A stretch of DNA of 64,000 bases, from NCBI GenBank assembly GCA_902363555.1, contig CABJAM010000013.1:48362-112361 (forward strand), given 5' to 3'. The translations under genes were made by a program, and so were the position numbers. Numbering within the stretch: the first letter of the stretch is position 1; each line of letters starts with the position of its first letter. Below are positions 23,529 to 31,928 of the stretch, piece by piece. Under the pieces are notes generated by a model. That model did no database searches. It had not been told where the DNA came from and saw nothing but the letters and a program-made list of their open reading frames with translations. The DNA is from Lachnospiraceae bacterium. GTDB taxonomy: Bacteria > Bacillota > Clostridia > Lachnospirales > Lachnospiraceae.

Positions 23529-24947
23529 CTAATTGTATTTGGACGGCAGCTTCACCACAGCAAGGCCATCGCAGTAAATATAGTGATCGATGGTTTCAAT
23601 CCACCATACAAGCTCCACCAGATGTTCTCCGTTCTGGACATATTTATCAGTCACATAGGATTTGACCATCGCCAGATCCTCGGTCAGCGGATGGGCATCC
23701 AATACTTTATCGCACATGTACGGCACCTTGCGCATATAGTTGCCGAAAAACGGTGACTGGGGAACCTGCTTATCATACATCTCCATCAGTTCTTTGGACA
23801 TGATCTCCCAGCTTATGGTCTTTAACCAGCCGTGATCGCCCATCCAGTTATTAATATGACGCACAGCAATATCTCTGCCTACATAATTGAGCAATACACC
23901 GCGCTCCTCATGCTTCATATGGATTTCCACTTCGCTGAAGTTCTCACCGCGTTCATCACTGGCTGTGTCGTCCAGGTTGGGAAATTCCGGGATATAATCC
24001 GCTTTATTCTTCGGATAGTAAAGTCCAGTTTCCGGATCAAGGGTCATGGTGTTTTTGTAGTCCTGGGAAAGCATGAGCTGCTTTAAGGTAATGCTTCCGC
24101 CCTTGCCGTGTCCTGAGCTTTCATCCGGTATGGGGCCGTCAATGATGGGGCCGTCCACAGTCATCACCGGTTCATCGCCAATCTGTACATCCTCCCAGAA
24201 AAGCGGCAGCCCGCCCTGACGTTTCTCGTTTTTCCAGGCGTTGAGTATAAATTCCCAATCCTTATCGGTGTAGTGATGCTGGGGGCGCTTGTGCCAGTCC
24301 GGACCTTCCCAGGCATCGGCAAAGCCCATATCCTCACGCTTCATCGGGCGGCATTCATCCTTGAAAATACGGATGCCTTCACATATATTCCAAACCATAT
24401 CATTGACTTTTTCGCCATTTTGGTTGTATACACTGCCCTCGCCCTGGATGGCAAGAAAACGGTGGGTGCTTCCACACTCCGGCGTAATATCGCGGATCGT
24501 CCGCTTGTTATGTACAAGATATAACGTATCGCCCGGGTAAATAGGCAGATAAGAGGTAATATTTCCGTTGAGCTGATTGGCCAGAATGGTATCTCTGCCG
24601 GCCGGCGGGAAAGCCTTGTCCACATTGGAGTGGGGTGTGAAGGTGGGCAGCGCGAAAATATCTTTATAGCCCAGTTCTTTTGCGTATTCTGCATCGTTGA
24701 TCACACGGTTTTCCGGGTCGATCCTGGCATTTTGGTATTTCACCAGCGCTTCCGGAACCGGATATAATTTTTCAAAGCCGGGTGTGCCTTCGGGCAGTGT
24801 GCCTTCGATCATTGCCTGCACATCGATTGTTCCCCGTTTCTCAATAGCCGCGCATTCGGCCACATAAGCGTCCATGTAGGGCTTTTCACCTTCGGTGTAT
24901 ACACCGGGATATAATGTAATAAAATCATCTTCCTTGTAGTTTGCCAT
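23529..24947 (-). CDS. Large double hot-dog (MaoC/FAS1-type dehydratase-like) protein
   Basis: 472 residues from the ATG that follows GGAGGA by 7 bases (MANYKEDDF); an ATG 15 bases earlier is inside that ribosome site. The N-terminal half looks like an FAS1-type/MaoC dehydratase: VINDAEYAKELGYKDIFALPTF, YPGDTLYLVHNKRTIRDIT, and GEGSVYNQNGEKV. The C-terminal third repeats the pattern (HINNWMGDHGWLKTISWEI, MVKSYVTDKYVQNGEHLVEL, GLAVVKLPS). A middle region rich in Asp, Trp and Pro (about 200-330) is unlike standard MaoC proteins. MaoC relatives hydrate or dehydrate acyl-CoA double bonds. The enlarged size and the ABC-transporter context suggest a non-CoA substrate. Fold call moderate, function unknown. 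Confidence 0.6.
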   Translation of the reverse strand: MANYKEDDFITLYPGVYTEGEKPYMDAYVAECAAIEKRGTIDVQAMIEGTLPEGTPGFEKLYPVPEALVKYQNARIDPENRVINDAEYAKELGYKDIFALPTFTPHSNVDKAFPPAGRDTILANQLNGNITSYLPIYPGDTLYLVHNKRTIRDITPECGSTHRFLAIQGEGSVYNQNGEKVNDMVWNICEGIRIFKDECRPMKREDMGFADAWEGPDWHKRPQHHYTDKDWEFILNAWKNEKRQGGLPLFWEDVQIGDEPVMTVDGPIIDGPIPDESSGHGKGGSITLKQLMLSQDYKNTMTLDPETGLYYPKNKADYIPEFPNLDDTASDERGENFSEVEIHMKHEERGVLLNYVGRDIAVRHINNWMGDHGWLKTISWEIMSKELMEMYDKQVPQSPFFGNYMRKVPYMCDKVLDAHPLTEDLAMVKSYVTDKYVQNGEHLVELVWWIETIDHYIYCDGLAVVKLPSKYN

Positions 24948-24976
24948 GTTCAAATCCTCCATTTATCATTTTTATT

Positions 24977-26560
24977 TTACTGGATGTTGTTGGCCTTCAC
25001 CCACGCGTCAAGCTGGGCCTGCTTTTCAGCAATAACGTCATCGATTCCGGCATTTTTTAATTCCTCAATAAATTTAGGCAGTTCCGTTTCCGGATTGAGG
25101 GAGCCGCACTCCAGGCCGCGGCGGTACTTGGCGCTGACCGTGTCCAGAGCCGCCAGCTCATTGGCCACCGAAGAGCTGTCGTATGTAAAGCCCAGCGCTT
25201 TGGATTTCTTTGCCGATGCATTGTATGCTTCGATATTCTCATTAAGACTGTCCGGACTGGTTGCATCAATATAGGTAAGGAGCTGGTTGCCGATCTTGAG
25301 CTTGTTCACATATTTACAGCTCATCATATCCTGGCCGTCCACATAACCGACTTTTCCCTGCTGTGCGTCAACGACCTGATAGTGCTCACCTTCGATGCCG
25401 TAATAGAGCATATTTAAAAGCTCGGCGTCGGTGTACAGCAGATTAATAAATTCCATAGCTTTTTCAGGATGAGCGGAGGTTGTGGGAATGGCAATGATGG
25501 AGTTATTTACCCGTGAGGTCGAGGACAGAGCGTCTGTAAGCTTCACCTCAGCCAGTTCATAACCGCAGTTCATACTTTCCTGCTCCACAACACCGGGATA
25601 TGCGCTGCCAATGACGCCGAAGGAATTTCCGGCCTTCAAAAGGGTGGCCATGTTATCTGAGGTTGTGGCCGCATCGGTCTGGATATAACCGCTCTCATAC
25701 CATTCATGCATCAGAGTTACAAGATTTTTGTACTCATCGGATTCAAACAGATTTTCTACGGTCAAAGAGTTGGAAGCATCCAAAAGCACGCCGTATTCAT
25801 CCACAAGCACATCCCAGTTATATGCCGTAAGCATTGGGTCTGATGGATTGTTGGAAACCAGCATAGCCATGCCCGGTTCTTTTTCATGGAGCGTTTCAAA
25901 AATCGGTGTCAGGTCCTCCAGGGATTTTACATTACTAAAATCCAGATTATATTTTTCAGCAATATCCACCCGGTACATCAATGAAAAACCGGCTGCAAAG
26001 CTTTGGATCGTAGGTATCGCATAAAGCTCCCCGTTAATATATCCGGCCTGCATATAGTCCTCGCCTACGGCGCTGACAATTCCCTGGCCATAGTTTGCGA
26101 TCAGCTCGCTCATGGGTGATAAGGCTTCCTGTGCATACAATGACGACAGAAATGTTCCGAATACAGGCAGAACGTCGATGGTCTCACCGCTGGTCAGCTT
26201 CAGGTTCAACTGATTGGCAAAATCTCCCATATCCAGCCATTCGATGGATACTGTGGCATTGATCTTTGGCTGTATGTAAGCGTTTATAGCATCCTGGACC
26301 TTTCCGGCATCCTCAAGGTTGAGCCCCATGGATATCATAACCATTTTAAGTTCAACGGTTTCCCCATCATCGGCAGCCGGAGCAGCCGTGCCGTCTTTCG
26401 CTTCCGTTTGCCCGCTGTCTGCGGATGTCTGTGCATTTTTGTCATCTGCTGCGGATGTACTGCCGCTTCCGGAGCCGCTGCCCCCTGAACCGCCGCAGCC
26501 GGCCAGCAGCCCTGCGCACATTATAAGTACCATAAATAAAGATAAAACTTTTTTCTTCAT
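24977..26560 (-). CDS. Extracellular solute-binding lipoprotein of the first ABC system
   Basis: 527 residues. Lipoprotein signal peptide KKKVLSLFMVLIMCAGLLAGCGGSG with lipobox LAGC and a Gly/Ser linker, then a type 1 family binding protein fold of the large LplA/YtcQ class. It captures an extracellular oligosaccharide or glycoside for the permeases at 20.5-22.4 kb. It is the first gene of the operon; a 25-bp motif shared with two other operons lies 78 bases upstream of its start. The paralogue at 31929-33560 shares the C-terminal pattern (central LAxGxVD/LExGxL motif, then a final long helix), suggesting the two operons arose by duplication. Confidence 0.92.
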   Translation of the reverse strand: MKKKVLSLFMVLIMCAGLLAGCGGSGGSGSGSGSTSAADDKNAQTSADSGQTEAKDGTAAPAADDGETVELKMVMISMGLNLEDAGKVQDAINAYIQPKINATVSIEWLDMGDFANQLNLKLTSGETIDVLPVFGTFLSSLYAQEALSPMSELIANYGQGIVSAVGEDYMQAGYINGELYAIPTIQSFAAGFSLMYRVDIAEKYNLDFSNVKSLEDLTPIFETLHEKEPGMAMLVSNNPSDPMLTAYNWDVLVDEYGVLLDASNSLTVENLFESDEYKNLVTLMHEWYESGYIQTDAATTSDNMATLLKAGNSFGVIGSAYPGVVEQESMNCGYELAEVKLTDALSSTSRVNNSIIAIPTTSAHPEKAMEFINLLYTDAELLNMLYYGIEGEHYQVVDAQQGKVGYVDGQDMMSCKYVNKLKIGNQLLTYIDATSPDSLNENIEAYNASAKKSKALGFTYDSSSVANELAALDTVSAKYRRGLECGSLNPETELPKFIEELKNAGIDDVIAEKQAQLDAWVKANNIQ

Positions 26561-26638
26561 ACCTTTTCCTCCTGATTTGGTTTGTTTTGATTACAATCAT
26601 AGTTTAAGGGATATCTGAGCCAAACTCTATCACTATTA

Positions 26639-26663
26639 TGACCTAAAATCAACCGATTGTAAC
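26639..26663 (-). promoter_or_regulatory. Shared 25-bp operator-like motif, copy A
   Basis: On the plus strand TGAC-N3-AAA-N7-ATYGTAAC, identical in length and spacing to copies at 33649-33673 and 36301-36325. It lies 78 bases before the first binding-protein gene. The fixed distance and bipartite form suit a YesN-type AraC response regulator. Confidence 0.65.
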
Positions 26664-26682
26664 CTTTTTAGCGGCCACCCCA

Positions 26683-26704
26683 CCGGATCGTCCTGCTGAT
26701 CCGG
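26683..26704. terminator. Hairpin after the flavodoxin-like gene
   Basis: CCGGATC and GATCCGG form a perfect 7-bp stem about 30 bases past the stop codon of the gene at 26733. No T run follows on the minus strand, so it may be a processing or attenuating stem that partly separates the two ABC operons. Confidence 0.45.
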
Positions 26705-26732
26705 CGGTTCCGGCGCTTAGCAGCTCAATAGC

Positions 26733-27572
26733 TTAATAGATGCAGCTATACATAGCCCCCATAGGCTGCCGGATCTGGCCGTCTGCGGTCAGGAAGAAGT
26801 CTTCAATAATTTCTGTCATAAAGTATTCCGCCATTTTCAGATCTCTCTGATGGGGCCGGTCCTGAAGGTTATAATGTATATATTTGCTGCCCTTCATCCC
26901 ATTCCCAAGAGGATCGTTATCAAACATCACCTGCTCACCGGCCATGAGCGGATTGCCATTTTCATCAAAATCCATCTTTGACGCCACCTTACGGATAATT
27001 TCCAGCCTTCCGGTATCCATGGAAGTAAACTCGGCACTGTCCGGATCATCCATAAACCGCTGGAGCAGCGCCTGGGCATCATCAATATCGATTTTAAGCC
27101 GGGCATTGAGTTCATCCACCGGTCCGTGCCGCAGTTGTTTTCCAGGGCAGGCAAACTGCCCCACCGGAGTAAAGCCATAAAGCTGCAAATATTCCTTCTC
27201 CAATTCCAGCGTAGGGATGCACTCTCTTGGCCCTGCCACCGTGCCGCCAAAGGTAGAAAATGCAATGCCGGCTCTTAACCGGCCCGGCTGGCTGGGATTG
27301 GGGCGCGGACCTTTAAACAGCTCCACATGCTTGCCGGACCAGCCGATGACACTGCTCAGTTCCCGATAAGGCATCGCCGCAATAATGGGCGCTCCAAGAC
27401 ATAAAAGATCACAATCGTCAAAGAAAATGGGGCCCGACGCATAATCTCTCTGGGGATAGACCTTCTCCAGTGCAGTGTTAAAGTTATGAGCTTTTAAAAC
27501 AGATTCAAAAACCTGTGCGACCTTTTCCGTATTTCCTGTAATGGATGAATACATAATGATGGCATTTCTCAT
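26733..27572 (-). CDS. Flavodoxin-fold protein with C-terminal extension
   Basis: 279 residues. The N-terminal 150 residues form a flavodoxin fold: FMN phosphate loop MYSSITGNTEKVA (8-20) and the second loop CLGAPIIAAMPYREL, then FSTFGGT. The remaining 120 residues are an extension (FDENGNPLMAGEQVMFDNDPLGNG, then HQRDLKMAEYFMTEIIEDFF) that I do not recognise. It starts on the base after the stop of the flavoprotein gene, so the two are tightly coupled; it may deliver electrons to that flavoprotein. As the last gene of the second ABC operon, it belongs to a redox module acting on an imported compound. It could alternatively be a stand-alone FMN-dependent oxidoreductase. Confidence 0.75.
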   Translation of the reverse strand: MRNAIIMYSSITGNTEKVAQVFESVLKAHNFNTALEKVYPQRDYASGPIFFDDCDLLCLGAPIIAAMPYRELSSVIGWSGKHVELFKGPRPNPSQPGRLRAGIAFSTFGGTVAGPRECIPTLELEKEYLQLYGFTPVGQFACPGKQLRHGPVDELNARLKIDIDDAQALLQRFMDDPDSAEFTSMDTGRLEIIRKVASKMDFDENGNPLMAGEQVMFDNDPLGNGMKGSKYIHYNLQDRPHQRDLKMAEYFMTEIIEDFFLTADGQIRQPMGAMYSCIY

Positions 27573-29039
27573 TTAATTTTCCTCCTTCGCTTCACAAATG
27601 TCCGCCACAGCACTTTCAGCAGCGATACGCCCCATGTTCAGTGCAAAGGACGAGGTCAGTCCGGACGTGAAAAAGCTGTATGTATCCATACATATACTAC
27701 ATGCGTCATTTCCCGCCGCATACAGTCCGGGAACCGGCATCCTTCCTTCACCCAGCACACGGGCAGCGCCGTTGATCTCCACACCGCCCAGGGAGCAGAA
27801 GGAGGATGCCCGGTAGCGGCCCATGTAATACTTCTTTCCCCGGATAGGCCTTAAATATTTTGAAGCTTTAAAAAACTGCCGGTCCTCGCCGCGCTCACAG
27901 ATTTCATTATATTCCGCTACGGTCTTTTCAAGCTGCACCGGATCAATGCCTGCCTGTAAAGCCAGAGCCTTAATGCTGTCCGCCGCAAATACATCATCAC
28001 TTTTATCCAGAACCTCCGCCAGACTTGTTTCAAAATTTCTCGGCCAGTCGGCGTATTCCTCCTGGAATGGCGGTTTCATTGGCAGCAATATATCCAGCCC
28101 CTCTTTCTTATAATGCGCCACGATTTCATCAGTGAGGATCATATAGCCGCACAGCTCCTCCTGCTGGGATACGATATTGATGGCATAGGCCCCATTATGC
28201 ATGACCGCCTCATTGGTAAAGCGCTTCCCGGCCTTATTCACCATCAGATTGGGCTGCTTAAATGCGTCAAAATCGTTGCTGACCCCGGCCTTTCCCGCCA
28301 GATTCCGATCGATCAGGCTGACATGGGCATCCATCATCATCCGGCCCTGCACCGCGCCAGCCTCCCACATCATTTTCAGCCCATCGCCGTCCGTGAGGGT
28401 CGAGCCGCAGACAATATTTTTACCAAGCTCAAACTTCGTATACTTTTTAACCATTTCCGGGTTGCTGCCAAAGCCGCCGGTAGATACGATCACAGCCTTC
28501 GCTTTAATCGTATATTCCCCGCCGTCTTCATGGACGGCACAGACGCCGGCAGCCTTCCCGTCTTTCATTATTATACGTTCGACGCGGGTATTGACCATGG
28601 CCTGTACACCAAGCTTTTGGGCCGCTTTCCATATATTGTCCGTAATAAAGCCTTTGGACATGTCGTTTTCATGCCACGTGTGGTAGCCTTTATCAATATA
28701 GCAGACCACATTTTCAAAGGCACAGCCAAGCTGTTCCAGCCATTGGATCGTCTCCGCGGATTTGCCCACAAAAGCGGCCACCAGCTCCGGATCGGTCTGC
28801 CAATGGGTAAAGTCCATAAAAAATTCAAAGGCCTGATCTGCTGTAAATGTTTTTCTCTGACGGCGCTGCTGTATGGTGCCGGCTGCAAAAGGTCCGGTTC
28901 CCCCCATCATCACGCCGCCCAGGCGGTCACGTTTATCAAGGACAATGGATGACGCCCCCAGTTGAGCCGCCTGCAGCGCCGCTGCCAGACCTCCCGGCCC
29001 GCCGCCGACAATCGCAATATCTATTTCTAAATACTTCAT
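27573..29039 (-). CDS. FAD-dependent fumarate reductase/dehydrogenase-family flavoprotein
   Basis: 488 residues. FAD motif IAIVGGGPGGLAAALQAAQLGA at the N terminus, VSTGGFGSNPEMV in the middle, and GLYAAGNDACS near the C terminus, as in fumarate reductase, urocanate reductase and 3-ketosteroid dehydrogenase flavoproteins. There is no covalent FMN or heme domain and no signal peptide, so it is cytoplasmic and needs an electron partner. The flavodoxin-like protein encoded next is the obvious candidate. The usual H-T-M-G-G motif near the active site reads CSLGG here (SFCSLGGVEING), so the substrate-binding His of fumarate reductases is missing. It probably reduces or oxidises a C=C bond of the transported compound rather than fumarate. 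Confidence 0.85.
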   Translation of the reverse strand: MKYLEIDIAIVGGGPGGLAAALQAAQLGASSIVLDKRDRLGGVMMGGTGPFAAGTIQQRRQRKTFTADQAFEFFMDFTHWQTDPELVAAFVGKSAETIQWLEQLGCAFENVVCYIDKGYHTWHENDMSKGFITDNIWKAAQKLGVQAMVNTRVERIIMKDGKAAGVCAVHEDGGEYTIKAKAVIVSTGGFGSNPEMVKKYTKFELGKNIVCGSTLTDGDGLKMMWEAGAVQGRMMMDAHVSLIDRNLAGKAGVSNDFDAFKQPNLMVNKAGKRFTNEAVMHNGAYAINIVSQQEELCGYMILTDEIVAHYKKEGLDILLPMKPPFQEEYADWPRNFETSLAEVLDKSDDVFAADSIKALALQAGIDPVQLEKTVAEYNEICERGEDRQFFKASKYLRPIRGKKYYMGRYRASSFCSLGGVEINGAARVLGEGRMPVPGLYAAGNDACSICMDTYSFFTSGLTSSFALNMGRIAAESAVADICEAKEEN

Positions 29040-29054
29040 ACTTCTACCTCCGTT

Positions 29055-29921
29055 TTAACCCTTAACTGCTCCGATCGTAATTCCTTTTGCAAAATATTCC
29101 TGGAAAAACGGATACACTGCCAGTATGGGCAGGATTCCCACCACAGCCGCCGCCATCCTGGCCGTTTCCGCAGGAATGCTCTGTATATTTCCGCCCATCT
29201 GCGTCAAATATTTTGCGTTGGAATTAATCGCATTGAGTATGTTCTGAATTCCGTATAACCTCTGATCATCTATATAGTACATGCCATTCTGCCAGTCATT
29301 CCAGTACATAACGCCCACCATGAGTGCGATGGTGGCAATGATCGGCTTTGCCAGCGGGAATGATACCCGAAAAAATATTTTGTATTCCGATGCGCCATCT
29401 ATACGGGCGGCCTCCATAAGCTCCTCGGGAATATTATTTCGGAAATAATTTTTAGCCAGCATGACATAAAAGGCATTGCACAAAATCCCCGGTATGATAT
29501 ACGCCCAGATCGTATTTTTAATATGAAAGACTTTTGAATAATTAATATAGGTGGCCACCAGACCGCCGTTAAACAGCATGGTAAATACAATATAAAAATC
29601 CAGTGCCTTCACAAAGGGGAAATCTCTTTTTGAAAGCATATAACCAAGCATGGTGGTGATCAAAACAGACAGCACCACACCCACGACGGTCACCACGATG
29701 GTGATCAGATACCCCCGCCCGAACCAGTCGATCTTTGCCAGCAGGTAGCGGTAGGCATCCAGCGAAAAGCTTGATGGCCAAAGGGAATAGCCATTTTTTG
29801 CGATCGCGCTCTCCTGAGTAAAGGAGGCCACAATCAAAATCCAAAATGGAACAAGCGCCACAATACAGCAAAAAATCATCATCACGTGGGATAAGGCCAG
29901 AAACTTTTTGTGTCCTCTCAT
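29055..29921 (-). CDS. Carbohydrate ABC permease, YtcP/LplC type (second system)
   Basis: 288 residues, six membrane segments, EAA loop IPEELMEAARIDGASEYKIFFRVSFPLAKPI and C-terminal EYFAKGITIGAVKG, closely paralleling the permease at 20552-21421. It is paired with the LplB-type permease encoded 18 bases upstream. It forms the second ABC importer with the binding protein at 31929-33560. As with the first system, no ATPase is encoded nearby. Confidence 0.92.
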   Translation of the reverse strand: MRGHKKFLALSHVMMIFCCIVALVPFWILIVASFTQESAIAKNGYSLWPSSFSLDAYRYLLAKIDWFGRGYLITIVVTVVGVVLSVLITTMLGYMLSKRDFPFVKALDFYIVFTMLFNGGLVATYINYSKVFHIKNTIWAYIIPGILCNAFYVMLAKNYFRNNIPEELMEAARIDGASEYKIFFRVSFPLAKPIIATIALMVGVMYWNDWQNGMYYIDDQRLYGIQNILNAINSNAKYLTQMGGNIQSIPAETARMAAAVVGILPILAVYPFFQEYFAKGITIGAVKG

Positions 29922-29939
29922 GTTGTGTTCCCTCCTTTC

Positions 29940-30851
29940 TTAGAAAAGTACATCTTCTCTGCTCACCCGGTGCATGATCCCGTTGAAAGCCATGATCGTC
30001 ACAAAGCATACAATGGACTGATAAAATGCTGCCGCTGAGGACATGGATATATTTCCGTTGTTGATCAACGCCCGGAATACATACGTATCAATAGTATCGG
30101 TAACGTTATAGAGCAGCCCCTGGTTGCGGGGCGTCTGATAAAACAGGCCGAAATCCGAGCGGAAGATCATACCCATGGCAATGGTGGTCATCATAATCAC
30201 CGTAGGCTTGAGCCGCGGCAAAGTGATCCACCGGATCTGCTGCCATTTTGTGGCGCCGTCCATCTCCGCCGCTTCATAGTAAGTGGGATCAATACCCACA
30301 ATAGTGGATAAATAGATAATCATCTGATAACCAATATTTTTCCAAATGTAGACAAAAACCAAAATCCAGGGCCAGTATTTGGATTCCGCATAGAAAGCGA
30401 TCCTGCTGCCGCCAAGCTTTATCAAAAGGTGATTGACTAATCCGCTGGAATCCCCCAAAAATGCATAGGTGAAATAAGAGATAACTACAAAGGACATAAT
30501 ATATGGTAATAAAATAATTGTCTGATATATTTTTTTGCTCTTTTTTTGCCGGATTTCGTTCAAAAATATGGCCAGGGTCACACCGATGACCACATTCAGC
30601 ACCATAAAGGCCAGGTTATACAAAATCGTATTTCGGGTGATCAGCCACGCATCATCCGTTGCAAATAAATAGCGGAAGTTCTCGATCCCATTCCACTCAC
30701 TTCCCCATATGCCTTTGGAATAATCATATTTTTTAAATGCGATAAGCATCCCATACAGTGGCATATAACAATTGACAAAAAAGTAGATCAGACCCGGCAG
30801 GCCCATAATAAATATGGGCAGCCAGCGTTTTAGCTTTCTTTTTCTTTTCAT
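29940..30851 (-). CDS. Carbohydrate ABC permease, LplB type (second system)
   Basis: 303 residues, with a basic N terminus KRKRKLKRWLPIFIMGLPGLIYFFVNCYMPLYGM and EAA loop IDPTYYEAAEMDGATKWQQIRWITLPRLKPTV. The segment FRSDFGLFYQTPRNQG is the LplB signature seen also at 21437-22360. It lies between the FMN reductase gene and the YtcP-type permease. Duplication of permeases and binding protein with different enzyme cargo suggests two related imported substrates. Confidence 0.92.
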   Translation of the reverse strand: MKRKRKLKRWLPIFIMGLPGLIYFFVNCYMPLYGMLIAFKKYDYSKGIWGSEWNGIENFRYLFATDDAWLITRNTILYNLAFMVLNVVIGVTLAIFLNEIRQKKSKKIYQTIILLPYIMSFVVISYFTYAFLGDSSGLVNHLLIKLGGSRIAFYAESKYWPWILVFVYIWKNIGYQMIIYLSTIVGIDPTYYEAAEMDGATKWQQIRWITLPRLKPTVIMMTTIAMGMIFRSDFGLFYQTPRNQGLLYNVTDTIDTYVFRALINNGNISMSSAAAFYQSIVCFVTIMAFNGIMHRVSREDVLF

Positions 30852-30928
30852 TACACCTGCCTGCCTTTATCTTGTCACCAATTTCCAGAGGAAATTGATG
30901 AGCTGCCCGCGCCTTCGCGCGATTCCAT

Positions 30929-31885
30929 TTAATATGTATCTTCAAACCCTTCATAAGGTGCCATCAATTCCTTCATATCCTCCTTGTGGGCCATCAGCTT
31001 CGGAATCGCAGTTTCGATCATTGAATTGATTTCGTTATAGTGCTCCAGTTGACCTTCCCACCGTCCGCGGGCGCGGTTTTGCTCCTTCTCACTAAAGGCC
31101 ACCCGGATTTTTCCGTCGACAATCTCAAGGCTTCCGTGGATGCCGCAAAGGGGGCATTCCACATCATCAGCCATTGCCCCGGCATCTATGGAAATGAAAC
31201 GGTTGTGGCATACCGGGCAGATGCCCTCATCTCCAAACCATTCCACCGCCGCCGGACTTTTGCCTTCACACCCGGCAATGTGGCGGCCGAATGCCCCCGC
31301 TTGGGCCATCAGCTCTGCATCAAAGGCCGGATTGGCGCGGCGGCCCATATCCCACACATCCATCTGTCCCACCGGAATCCAGCACGACGATGCGGCAAAC
31401 ATTTTAAATCCCGGCAGGCCCATGGATACCCAATTGTGCGTGATTGCTCCGCCTACAGAAATATAGCCCACATATTTTCTTGTAAACATACGCTCATCCA
31501 ACAGCGCGGCACCGGCTGCTTTCCGTTTTTCCTGCTCATGGGTCGCCCCGGCAATATCGTGTGCCGGTCCGAACCGGTCGATGAAGTTTTTCAACTGCCC
31601 CACCGGCCCCAGGGCGTATACCGGCGCGGTCACAATAATGGCGTCCGCATCCAGTACAGCTTCTTCAAGAATATGATAATCATCTTTAAGAGCGCATGTG
31701 ATCTGGCCGCCCCTGTCTCTGCCGGCAATGCAGGCGGCACAGGATTTACAGTGCCCGATATCCATCTGTATCGTATTTATAAATTTCACCTGGGCCCCCG
31801 CCTCTTTTGCCGCCAGCAGTACCTGCTTGGTGATAATATCGCAGCTGCGCCCTTTTCTCCCAAAGGAGATTCCTAAAAGCTTCAT
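30929..31885 (-). CDS. NADPH-dependent FMN reductase / iron-sulfur flavoprotein-like with C-terminal zinc ribbon
   Basis: 318 residues. The N-terminal domain is of the FMN reductase/Isf type: LGISFGRKGRSCDIITKQVLLAAKEAG, then the cysteine cluster CKSCAACIAG (residues 46-55) and IIVTAPVYALGPVGQLKNFIDR. Near 222-244 two CxxC pairs (CPVC and CPLC) form a rubredoxin-like or zinc-ribbon knuckle not typical of this family. This may bring a metal or iron centre to the flavin. It lies between the second binding-protein gene and the permeases, so it belongs to the redox module with the flavoprotein and flavodoxin-like protein. Substrate unknown. Confidence 0.75.
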   Translation of the reverse strand: MKLLGISFGRKGRSCDIITKQVLLAAKEAGAQVKFINTIQMDIGHCKSCAACIAGRDRGGQITCALKDDYHILEEAVLDADAIIVTAPVYALGPVGQLKNFIDRFGPAHDIAGATHEQEKRKAAGAALLDERMFTRKYVGYISVGGAITHNWVSMGLPGFKMFAASSCWIPVGQMDVWDMGRRANPAFDAELMAQAGAFGRHIAGCEGKSPAAVEWFGDEGICPVCHNRFISIDAGAMADDVECPLCGIHGSLEIVDGKIRVAFSEKEQNRARGRWEGQLEHYNEINSMIETAIPKLMAHKEDMKELMAPYEGFEDTY

Positions 31886-31928
31886 TAATTTTCCTCTCTT
31901 TCTTTACGCTTTTATTGAACTTCCTTTT

